Assembly (NCBI GenBank): GCA_025506515.1
Contig: CM046451.1
Location: forward strand, 54,824,249 to 54,888,248
DNA: 64,000 bases
Direction of reading: 5' to 3'
Source: Flaveria trinervia
Taxonomy: Eukaryota; Streptophyta; Magnoliopsida; Asterales; Asteraceae
Of this stretch, positions 21,262 through 33,200 are shown one piece after another. The position numbers and the translations under genes are program-made. Each line of letters starts with the position of its first letter. Positions within the stretch are counted from its first letter, which is position 1. The notes under the pieces were generated by a model. The model ran no database searches and was not told where the DNA came from. It saw only the letters and a program-made list of their open reading frames with translations.

Positions 21262-24200
21262 GCAAGTCTCTATAATCCATGTATACACTTATAGATGAAT
21301 TGATTTTTGTTAATTGTGTTTGAATTTGAATTTAGCTTTGGTCCTTGGTTTTTAGTAAAAAAGTTTCCTCAAGCAGGAGATACGAAGTCATATCTGTAGG
21401 CTTTGTCTTTTAATGCCGTAATTTCAACCCATTTACTTATGAATGGATCTACTTCACTTGTCTTTCATATCAAACGACCCAAAGGGTTCAAGCAAAAAAT
21501 ATAGTTATAATGGGAACCGGTTTAGTTTGGGGGTGAACGGGTGATCATGGTCTAGTTTGATTTGGTTTTGGCTTAAAACTTTAACCAAACCAAAATATTA
21601 AATTTATCGTACCTACAAGGATTTGGGTTTGGTTTTTCAGTTTACAATGTTTGCTTTTTCGATATTCTGATCAGTTTCTCATTTTCTCTTTGGTTTTTAG
21701 GATTCGGATCCTAACATATTTGGTTATGACATTTTTCGTTATGACGTCTTTGGTTTTGATCTCTTTAGTTTTGTCCTAATTCATTACTAAGCAGTCGTTG
21801 ACATAAGGAAATATTACTAAACAATTCCCTTTGTTTTATTCTAGTTTCCAAATAACATGAATGGTTCCAAAACATGAAGCGTGAAAAACCTTTATAGGGT
21901 TTAACACAAATCTTGGTCATTGTTTTTTTATGTGGTTGGTTATGACAAATACTAAAACGAATGAGCAAATAAATAAAGACGAACAGTCTTTAGAAAAAAG
22001 TCTTTTTTTGGCTTTTTGGGGGTTAAACGAGCATAAAGGGTTGAGAGTCATTAAATTTTTTTCTTAGGCATTATTCAACGTCATTTTATACATTGTTGCA
22101 AAAATCGTTCCTCGTTGGGATTAATCGGAAATCCGCTACCAACCTTGGCGATTCGCATAAACGGAGGGTTAAATTGGTAGTCAGTCTTAGTCGGAAAAAA
22201 TTGGACCTCGTTGGAAAAAAAATAGACCTAGTCGGACCTAATCGGTCAAATTTCTTTCAAAGTAGTCAAAGTTGGCCAACTTTCTTTCAAAGTAGTCTAA
22301 GTTGGCCAAATTTTGGTCAAAATCAGTCAAATATTGGTCAAAATATATTAATGTTCGAATTTTATGAATTTAATTATATATGTTTGTGTATATATATATT
22401 ACATATAAAATTTCAATCCGATTAATCCTGCCTAATCACTAGGCGGTACCCTACTTTCCGAATAGCGCCTAATGATTTTTACAACCATGAATTTATATAT
22501 CAAAGAAGATTAATAGTGGTATAATTGATACATTCATTATTAACTCAAAAGTTGGATAAAACATTACCTAGTCATAAACATGTTTAGACCTGCTAACTCA
22601 CACGCCATATTGCCATCTTTATTGCCAATTCTTTAGTTTTTCAGAAAATTGTAAAAATGTTATTCTTTCTTGAGTTTCTTATAGAGATCATACAATACAG
22701 GATCATGTCCGATGAAACAACTAGTGTGTTTAGTGATTGATGAGGCTCATCGTGCATCTGGAAACTATTCCTACTGTGTTGTTGTTCGTAAGGTATATTC
22801 AGAGTGAATTGGATTTTACTATGCAATCAATACATAAAACGTTAAAGGTGGCAATTTCGACTCATTTACTTATAAATGGGTCGATTCTAGCTATTATTTA
22901 TATCTAATAGATGAACTGGGCATATTAAAAAGGGTAGGTAAAAAGGAAACTCTTTAGATGGGATGAACCACTTCAAACAAAGTGCATCTTCAATGCATGG
23001 AAACTATAAATTGATAGTATTAAAAATATGTTGTTGAAATAACGTAATATTTGTAATCTTATTATTACTATTTGTTAAAAATATTTGTAACCTTATTAAT
23101 ATTATTTTTTATATTTTAGCAAGAAGTGCCTAACATAAGCCAAACCAAAGCAATCACATGATTTGGCTTGTTGCTCAATGTGTTTGATCTGCCCATTTTG
23201 TCACCGGTAATACAAAATGTATCAATGATGTTGGGAATTAAGTGGATCGAGCACACACAATGACAACGGGTTTGTAGCCCAACTCTAGGACATGCCTCTC
23301 TTCTTTATATTGATCGAAAACCATTTCCTTCACCCCTACCACACTTTGATTGCCATCACACCTTTCCATAATGCCAACTCTTAGGATCATCATTTCTTTG
23401 ATTATATGAATTTGCCATAAAAAGCTTACCTTGATTATTCTCCCTAGGTCATTATGACTTTTGAGTTGTTCTTCATGTTGGGTGTAGGCTTCGGGGTGGA
23501 TTAATTTGGAACAGTTGGGCTCGGCCGGCCCAAGTTCTAATTAGGCCCAGTTTAGTTAGAATGTTTACTAAAGGGTGAAACCCTAATTATTGTTTATATA
23601 TATCTCTCTTGTACTTGTAATAATTTACTACTCAATAAAAAGAAAACCCTAGTTGCCCCAAGAGGACGTAGGTTGCACACGGCAACCGAACCTTTATAAA
23701 TCTCTCGTGTTATTCATTGTTTACTCTTCTTTTGTTTAGATTGTTTGTACGTGGTAAATCCCTAATACGTGGTAGCATCAACCGACTCACCATCATCTTC
23801 CTTCGTCAATCGTAACCCCGGGTCCATAGGAAACTTGGTTGGTTACATTCCCACATGTTTGCCTGCTTCAAAATTTTTGTTGCATAACCAGATTGCTTCA
23901 AGGATATACCATTCTTTCTTTGCTCAACTTCAATGCCCAAGTAATACTTCAACAGCCCCAAGTCGCTCATCTCAAAGTTTCCCTTCATTTGTATTTTAAA
24001 GGCTGCTATGTCTTCGGTACAAGGACCGGTGATGATTAAATCATCTACATAGACACCAATGATCAATGTGCCTTTCTTGCCCTCTCTTTTGTACACAACA
24101 TGCTCTCGTGGACATTTTATAAAACCCAGCTGCTGTAATGTAGCATCAAGCTTTTCATTCCAGCACCTAGGTGCCTGTTTTAAACCGTACAAGGCCTTTT

Positions 24201-27200
24201 TCAGCTTGTAGACCAAATGTTCTTTCCCTGGTGTCTCAAAGCCTTCGGGTTGAGACACAAACACATCTTCTTTTAGGTCTCCATATAAAAAGGCTGTCTT
24301 GACATCTAGGTGGTGCACCTCCCAATTGTTTTGAGCAGCCAAGGCAAGAATCAAGCGGACTGTTTCTAATCGTGTGGCAGGGGCAAACACTTCATCATAG
24401 TCGATGCCGTGTTTTTGGACATACCCTTTTGCCACTAGTCTTGCCTTGTAGCGCACTACATCACCTTTAGCATCTTTCTTTGTCTTGAACAACCACTTCA
24501 GCCCGATTGGTTTGACACCTTTAGGAAGTTCCACGAGCTTCCAAGTGTTGTTTCGTTCAATAGATTCGAGCTCATCCGCCATTGCTTTTTCCCAATCTTT
24601 ATTACCTTTTGCGCCTTTGTAATCAGATGGTTCTTCATCTTTTGATAGCAATAAACGTTCGAATTCTATCTGTTGAATTGATTCAGTTTTGCCATACACA
24701 TCAGTAACAGGATGAAAACCTCTAACTGGCGTGTCATCATAGGTAGTTCTCTGGACAGGTTCAGTTGCTAAGGTAGAGCTTGAAGAAGTGGACTGTTTTG
24801 GACTATGATAAGAGTTTTCTAGGCGGTTAAGATTCTGCCCAGATGTATTTTGATGACTGCTGGTATCTACGAGTTGATCAGCAGCTGGAGCAACTGGGCT
24901 GCCTGGAACATTAGCTGAGAAATCGGGTCCACTTTGTGCTGAACCGAATGAGCCATGTTGGTCCTCGCTTCGATTGGGCGAGGTGCCAACTGGTTCAACG
25001 CGAAGGGAATTCCCGCTTCCTTGTGATGCACCATGGCCATGTATTGTGAACTCAAAGTTATTCACAACTTTTTCTTTGTTTGTTTCTGTTGACCAATCCC
25101 ACGGCCTTCCTTCTTCAAATGAACATCCCGGCTAACACATATTCTTCCACTTTAGACAACATTATTTATCACAAATTCTTCAAACAATCAAACAAAACCC
25201 AATTTTATAAACTATGAACTATTGAATCAATCCATATTCTTCAATTAAATAGTTATACCAACTTGCACAAACGTCTAACATTCTCACTATTGAATCAATC
25301 CATATTCTTCAATTAAATAGTTTTGTCCTAATTCATTACTAAGCAGTCGTTGACATAAGGAAATATTACTAAACAATTCCCTTTGTTTTATTCTAGTTTC
25401 CAAATAACATGAATGGTTCCAAAACATGAAGCGTGAAAAACCTTTATAGGGTTTAACACAAATCTTGGTCATTGTTTTTTTATGTGGTTGGTTATGACAA
25501 ATACTAAAACGAATGAGCAAATAATAAAAAGACGAACAGTTTTTAGAAAAAAGTCTTTTTTTTTGGCTTTTTGGGGGTTAAACGAGCATAAAGGGTTGAG
25601 AGTCATTAAATTTTTTTCTTAGGCATTATTCAACGTCATTTTATACATTGTTGCAAAAATCGTTCCTCGTTGGGATAATCGGAAATCCGCTACCAACCTT
25701 GGCGATTCGCATAAACGGAGGGTTAAATTGGTAGTCAGTCTTAGTCGGAAAAAATTGGACCTCGTTGGAAAAAAAATAGACCTAGTCGGACCTAATCGGT
25801 CAAATTTCTTTCAAAGTAGTCAAAGTTGGCCAACTTTCTTTCAAGTAGTCTAAGTTGGCCAAATTTTGGTCAAAATCAGTCAAATATTGGTCAAAATATA
25901 TTAATGTTCGAATTTTATGAATTTAATTATATATGTTTGTGTATATATATATTACATATAAAATTTCAATCCGATTAATCCTGCCTAATCACTAGGCGGT
26001 ACCCTACTTTCCGAATAGCGCCTAACGATTTTTACAACCATGAATTTATATATCAAAGAAGATTAATAGTGGTATAATTGATACATTCATTATTAACTCA
26101 AAAGTTGGATAAAACATTACCTAGTCATAAACATGTTTAGACCTGCTAACTCACACGCCATATTGCCATCTTTATTGCCAATTCTTTAGTTTTTCAGAAA
26201 ATTGTAAAAATGTTATTCTTTCTTGAGTTTCTTATAGAGATCATACAATACAGGATCATGTCCGATGAAACAACTAGTGTGTTTAGTGATTGATGAGCTC
26301 ATCGTGCATCTGGAAACTATTCCTACTGTGTTGTTGTTCGTAAGGTATATTCAGAGTGAATTGGATTTTACTATGCAATCAATACATAAAACGTTAAAGG
26401 TGGCAATTTCGACTCATTTACTTATAAATGGGTCGATTCTAGCTATTATTTATATCTAATAGATGAACTGGGCATATTAAAAAGGGTAGGTAAAAAGGAA
26501 ACTCTTTAGATGGATGAACCACTTCAAACAAAGTGCATCTTCAATGCATGGAAACTATAAATTGATAGTATTAAAAATATGTTGTTGAAATAACGTAATA
26601 TTTGTAATCTTATTATTCTATTTGTTAAAATATTTGTAACCTTATTATATTATTTTTTATATTTTAGCAAGAAGTGCCTAACATAAGCCAAACCAAAGCA
26701 ATCACATGATTTGGCTTGTTGCTCAATGTGTTTGATCTGCCCATTTTGTCACCGGTAATACAAAATGTATCAATGATGTTGGGAATTAAGTGGATCGAGC
26801 ACACACAATGACAACGGGTTTGTAGCCCAACTCTAGGACATGCCTCTCTTCTTTATATTGATCGAAAACCATTTCCTTCACCCCTACCACACTTTGATTG
26901 CCATCACACCTTTCCATAATGCCAACTCTTAGGATCATCATTTCTTTGATTATATGAATTTGCCATAAAAAGCTTACCTTGATATTCTCCCTAGGTCATT
27001 ATGACTTTTGAGTTGTTCTTCATGTTGGGTGTAGGCTTCGGGGTGGATTAATTTGGAACAGTGGGCTCGGCCGCCCAAGTTCTAATTAGGCCCAGTTTAG
27101 TTAGAATGTTTACTAAAGGGTGAAACCCTAATTATTGTTTATATATATCTCTCTTGTACTTGTAATAATTTACTACTCAATAAAAAGAAAACCCTAGTTG

Positions 27201-30200
27201 CCCCAAGAGACGTAGGTTGCACACGGCAACCGAACCTTTATAAATCTCTCGTGTTATTCATTGTTTACTCTTCTTTGTTTAGATTGTTTGTACGTGGTAA
27301 ATCCCTAATACGTGGTAGCATCAACCGACTCACCATCATCTTCCTTCGTCAATCGTAACCCCGGGTCCATAGGAAACTTGGTTGGGTTACATTCCCACAT
27401 GTTTGCCTGCTTCAAAATTTTTGTTGCATAACCAGATTGCTTCAAGGATATACCATTCTTTCTTTGCTCAACTTCAATGCCCAAGTAATACTTCAACAGC
27501 CCCAAGTCGCTCATCTCAAAGTTTCCCTTCATTTGTATTTTAAAGGCTGCTATGTCTTCGGTACAAGGACGGTGATGATTAAATCATCTACATAGACACC
27601 AATGATCAATGTGCCTTTCTTGCCCTCTCTTTTGTACACAACATGCTCTCGTGGACATTTTATAAAACCCAGCTGCTGTAATGTAGCATCAAGCTTTTCA
27701 TTCCAGCACCTAGGTGCCTGTTTTAAACCGTACAAGGCCTTTTTCAGCTTGTAGACCAAATGTTCTTTCCCTGGTGTCTCAAAGCCTTCGGGTTGAGACA
27801 CAAACACATCTTCTTTTAGGTCTCCATATAAAAAGGCTGTCTTGACATCTAGGTGGTGCACCTCCCAATTGTTTTGAGCAGCCAAGGCAAGAATCAAGCG
27901 GACTGTTTCTAATCGTGTGGCAGGGGCAAACACTTCATCATAGTCGATGCCGTGTTTTTGGACATACCCTTTTGCCACTAGTCTTGCCTTGTAGCGCACT
28001 ACATCACCTTTAGCATCTTTCTTTGTCTTGAACAACCACTTCAGCCCGATTGGTTTGACACCTTTAGGAAGTTCCACGAGCTTCCAAGTGTTGTTTCGTT
28101 CAATAGATTCGAGCTCATCCGCCATTGCTTTTTCCCAATCTTTATTACCTTTTGCGCCTTTGTAATCAGATGGTTCTTCATCTTTTGATAGCAATAAACG
28201 TTCGAATTCTATCTGTTGAATTGATTCAGTTTTGCCATACACATCAGTAACAGGATGAAAACCTCTAACTGGCGTGTCATCATAGGTAGTTCTCTGGACA
28301 GGTTCAGTTGCTAAGGTAGAGCTTGAAGAAGTGGACTGTTTTGGACTATGATAAGAGTTTTCTAGGCGGTTAAGATTCTGCCCAGATGTATTTTGATGAC
28401 TGCTGGTATCTACGAGTTGATCAGCAGCTGGAGCAACTGGGCTGCCTGGAACATTAGCTGAGAATCGGGTCCACTTTGTGCTGAACCGAATGAGCCATGT
28501 TGGTCCTCGCTTCGATTGGGCGAGGTGCCAACTGGTTCAACGCGAAGGGAATTCCCGCTTCCTTGTGATGCACCATGGCCATGTATTGTGAACTCAAAGT
28601 TATTCACAACTTTTTCTTTGTTTGTTTCTGTTGACCAATCCCACGGCCTTCCTTCTTCAAATGAACATCCCGGCTAACACATATTCTTCCACTTCTTGGG
28701 TTGTAAAGCCGATAGGCTTTACTTCCCGGTACACTTCCAAGATGCACCATTGGCTCACTCCTATCATCAAGCTTTCTAAGCTTTGTTGATGGTACCTTCA
28801 CATGAGCTGTACAACCAAATACTTTCAAATGATCCAGATTTGGCTTTCGGTTCTTCAGGGCTTCATAAGGAGTTATATCCTTCAAAGCTTTTGTTGGAGA
28901 ACGATTTAGGAGGTACACTGCATGGCGGACAGCTTCTGCCCACATGATTGAGGTAGGTTCATGGCCTTTAGCATAGACCTAGTAGTTCCAAGAATGGACT
29001 GGTTTCTTCTTTCTACTACCCCATTTTGTTGAGGGGTGTATGGAGCCGTCAAGTACCTTTCAATTCCTTCTTCGTTGCAAAGTTGATTAAAATTTGTGGA
29101 GACAAATTCCCCACCCCTATCCGTTCTCAAAGCCATGATTTTGTGACCACATTGCTTCTCCACCAATGTCTTGAAAGTAACAAATGCATCACATGCTTGA
29201 TTTTTGGCCTTAAGCATATACACCCACATATAACGACTGTAGTCATCAACGAGTAATAGGAAATACCTATTCCCGGAGGGTGTACATGGTGTAATGGGGC
29301 CACATAAATCAGCATGGATAAGTTGAAGTGGAGAAGTGGCTCGAAATGATGAATTACTTTGAAAAGGCAGCCTATGCTGCTTTCCTGCCAAACAGGCTTG
29401 ACAAATTTGTGAATTGTGGCAGATCATGGGTACTCCGCGCACCATATTTTCACATGCTAATCTTTTTAAAGCCCCAAAGGTAAGATGACCGAGACGTGCA
29501 TGCCATAACCATGCAGTCTCGTCCATCTTAGCATGTAAACATATAGGAGGAACAATATTTAATTGAATTTTATACAATCTGTTTGGGGATCTTCGGACCT
29601 TCATTAGCAAGGTTCAATTCTTCTTATATAACCACAAACTACCATCTTCCATAACCACTTTACAGCCCACTTCAGTGAATTGTCCAAGACTCAAGATGTT
29701 ATTACAAAGATTAGGAATATAATTAACATTACTCACTAACCTTTGATCTCCTGTTTTGCATTGTAACAAGATTGAGCCTTTACCTTTGATCTCGACCCCG
29801 GACCCATCTCCAAATCGAACATGACCGCTAGTCTTCTCGTCTAGTTCACTGAAAAACTCTTTCTGCCCGGTCATATGATTTGAGGCCCCGTTATCCAAGT
29901 ACCAAGTGCCACTATCGAAACTATCTTTGGCATAAAGGCTTGGAAAAACTTTTTCTTCATTTAGCATTACAACCTCCTGTGGACATGAGGCCATAAGTAA
30001 GGCTGGTTTGTCTTCCTGAGTCAGATTTGCTTCTCCATCAGCTCTTTTGGGTGCACGACATTCTGCTGAAAAATAACCCATTTTGTCACAATTATAACAC
30101 CGTGAATTTCTTCGATCTCGTTTGTTGTTGGCCTGTTGCTCAGATTCACGGCTGTTTGAAGGGTGCCTCCCACCCCTTCCTCGGCTGTTGTACCTTCCTC

Positions 30201-33200
30201 GGCCATGGACACGGCCACGGTGGTCGAATGAACTGGAAGCTCGCCTCCTGCTGATGGTTTTGCCTTCTATTCGCTGCCATTCATCCTTGGTCAGCAGCAG
30301 TTTACCTGATGAGTCAAGTTTGGTAGGTTTAATCCTTTCTTCATAGGCTTTGAGGCGCCCAACAAGGTCCTCAAATACCATCGTTTCCAAGTCAGAAAAC
30401 TATTCTATTGCTGCAACAACTGGGAGAAATCTGGTTGGCGCAGCAGTTAGGAGTTTCTTGACTTTGGTCTTCTCATCCATCACGGTTCCAAGTGTCCGAA
30501 ACTTAGATACCATTTCACCAATATTGCTTGTGAAATCATCAATGCCGTCTGCTTCCTTCATGTTTAGTAACTCGAACTCGCGGTTCAAGTTTTGAATACG
30601 TGCCTGTTGTACCCTATCTGCTCCGAGGTACCGAGTTTTGAGGGCTTCCCAAACGTCTTTTGCTCCAGTATGACCAGCAACCCGCAACAGAATTTCTTCG
30701 GGCAATGCTTGGAATATGAAGGCCCTCGCCTTCTTCCCGAGTTTGACATTGATATCAACACCTGCCGGAGGTTCTATGGCATCCAAAGACCTTGGGCATC
30801 CATAAACGACTCCATTTTAATTGCCGACGAAGTGTAATTTGTTGCGCTTAACATTGGACTGATAGGAGGTTGAACCTCCTCCTTCCCTGACCTGAACAAG
30901 CTGATTGTTCTGTGGAATATCAGCCATTTGAGCAGTACTTCCTCTTCGATGGCAAAAACAGGTTCCCTAGGACTGATGAAGGCTCTGATACCAATTGTTA
31001 GACACAATTGGCATAAGAATTGAGCAGAAAACAGCTAGAAAAAGTGCTGAAGTAGTCAGCACAGATTAATCTTTATTAAATAAGACAGGAAGGGAAAACT
31101 GATACAAAAACTTCAAAGCACCTATATTTATAATGGAAACAGGACATGGAAATAAACTATAGACCAAAATAAAACTTCTATCTTATGGAAGGTAATAAAG
31201 ACTCAAATCAATCAAAATAAACCCAAATCAGCAGCTATAACTTGCTGTCAAAATACAGCTGTAGCTAGCTGCTACAGATTCAAAAGAATCCGGAATTATC
31301 CAACATTCTTGACCTCGGCTCATTCCCTTCAGTTTTGAAGTGAAAGCGTGGTTACGGGTTTCCTTTTGTATCAGCATTGGCGATTGATTTATCCTTCTCA
31401 ACGGTCTATATCGAATGACCTTCTTTTTAGCTAGAGCTCCAGCCCAAGCCTCCAAATCGAAGCTTCGGAGAGCCTTCTCCCATGCGATGAGATGAATTTG
31501 GTCTCTCCATCCAACACCAGACTGTGGACTTCTCGTTCGAATTCCTTCAGTCTTAGCAGCCATTCCTTTCGGGACCCCGGACAAGGAGGGACTATAGCCA
31601 TCGGGGTGGGGATGAAGCAGAAACACTTGCCACACGTGATAATGCCACATTAGATAGAATAGTTTCTTATCAATGGAAGCCTTCGATGAAGAAGGTAAGT
31701 AAATGCTACTTAAGAAGCACAAGCACCCTTTTTTATTCACTTAGGATGAGATGGGGAGAAGCTCCCTTGCTCATGGATTTCTACTATTGTGTTGTTAACT
31801 GCGTTCCCTGCCAATGCTTTCTTGCTTACCTTTTTTTTGAACTTGCTCTTGCTGATCTTCTTTATAAACCTGCGAATCTTGCTTCTGATCTTGCGAAACT
31901 TGCTACCGGACTTGCTTTAATTTTGAATTTTGCTGTTCTTGCTTAGTTCTTGCGGGTTCTTGCATTCTTGCTGCTTTTTCTTGCTTGATCTTATTTTTTC
32001 TTTCGTTCTTGCTGCCCCCCTTTCTTCCCTTTTGCTGTGACCTCTTTCTTTCGTGCTTATCTTGCTGCGTTCATGCTGATTTTCTAGCTTTGTTCTTGCT
32101 TGGTCTTGCTCTATTTTTGCTGATTTTCTTGCTACATTATACTGATTCAGAGACTAACCTGCTGCCCCTTGCTTCTTCATGCTATTGGCCTGATCATATG
32201 GATCGTGATCAGCCCTTTGATTGCTGCCTGATCATTGCTGTTGATGCCAATTGTTGGCAATTAATTGGATCGAGCACACACAGACACACTACAACAACCT
32301 AGTTTGTGATTCAACTCTGGGACATAACTCTTTCTTCTTTATATTTATGGAAAACCACTTCCTTGACCCCTACCATGTTTTTTATTGCCATCACCTAGTT
32401 CCTTTTTGATCGAATTATAATAAAGAAAGAGTCGAACAGTTGCTCAAAATTCTGGTGTTAGTTTTGTCGATTTTGGGGCTGATTCCAACAAATGATTTTA
32501 AGAGGTTGTGCTTTTTGTCTACTCGTAGTTGATGGCTGTTCCAGTACATTTGAGAATATTAGCTCTTACTGCAACACCAGGATGTAAGTCACCTTTAATT
32601 TAGCTTGATCGTCACAAAGTTATCTTGTAAGGATTATACTCTATTAATGCATGTATTTTTTGACTGTAATACAGATATCATCAAAGTGTGCAGCAAGTTA
32701 TTGATAACTTGCAAATATCTTCTCTTGAGTATCGAAGTGAGAGTGACTCTGATGTGATTTCTTATGTGCATGATAGGAAGGTTGAACTAATACAGGTACA
32801 TTCCAAAACTATCAAACCTATAGGTGCTAAATTGTGCAAGTCTGATGGGTTTGGTTGTTAGTTAATTCATTGTATTGTTTAGTATTTTGTATTTTGTGAT
32901 TAGAATGTATTAGTTCATAGTGTAGGGACTAGAAGTGTAAAATGTGAATTAGTTAGTTAGTACTTCTAACTACTATAAATATGTGTTGTATACTGTAATT
33001 GGGTTTTAACACCTTAATAAAATTTGATGATCTTCATGGTCAAAAGATAATATTGGTATCAGAGCTTCAACGGCTCTCGATCCAATCTGTGAATTCCTTC
33101 CAAGATTCTTCCGATCGCATTCTCGATCCTTCGACAATTGCAGCCACAACGGATTGCAATTGAGCCCACACGCGATCAATTAACGGAAATTCGGCCTCAA

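Larger units (their letters stand above)
21766..25152. repeat. Large direct repeat, first copy (3.4 kb)
   Basis: The segment from TAGTTTTGTCCTAATTC in FANCM intron 4 through the MITE, exon 5, an LTR fragment and the 3' half of a minus-strand copia pol to TTCTTCCACTT is repeated at 25318-28694. The copies differ mainly by single-base homopolymer losses, more often in the second copy. Confidence 0.9.
25318..28694. repeat. Large direct repeat, second copy (3.4 kb)
   Basis: The second copy of 21766-25152 continues without a break into the rest of the minus-strand copia (28695-31305). This suggests the right copy holds the original junction to the copia, and the left copy was cut off at TTCTTCCACTT. 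Confidence 0.9.
27305..31305 (-). mobile_element. Ty1/copia retrotransposon B with 5' LTR, 3' truncated
   Basis: On the minus strand: 5' LTR 31305-30996, tRNA-iMet primer site (30993-30982, TGGTATCAGAGC), gag (30927-29614), protease, integrase (29610-28604) and RT (28242-27305), ending at VDATTY next to unrelated LTR sequence. RNase H and the 3' LTR are missing. It is related to copia C at 32856 (similar gag and WYLDNGASNHMTG protease) but is a different family, since the LTRs do not match. Confidence 0.88.

Noticed and set aside
22093..22425. 110-codon plus frame
   Set aside because: It lies inside the non-coding hAT MITE in intron 4 and has no domain.
23763..23785. TGGTAGCATCAAC as a novel tRNA primer site
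   Set aside because: The bases after TGGTA are the reverse complement of the copia B codons for VDAT, so only TGGTA could be primer-site sequence.
32236..32260. GTTGATGCCAATTGTTGG as a primer site plus LTR of a minus-strand element
   Set aside because: The LTR match at 23229 has TATA and AATAAA in plus orientation, which contradicts a minus-strand element here.
31985..32302. Leu/Cys/Phe-rich 105-codon frame that looks like a membrane protein
   Set aside because: It is the translation of the CTTGCT-rich stretch; hydrophobicity follows from base composition.
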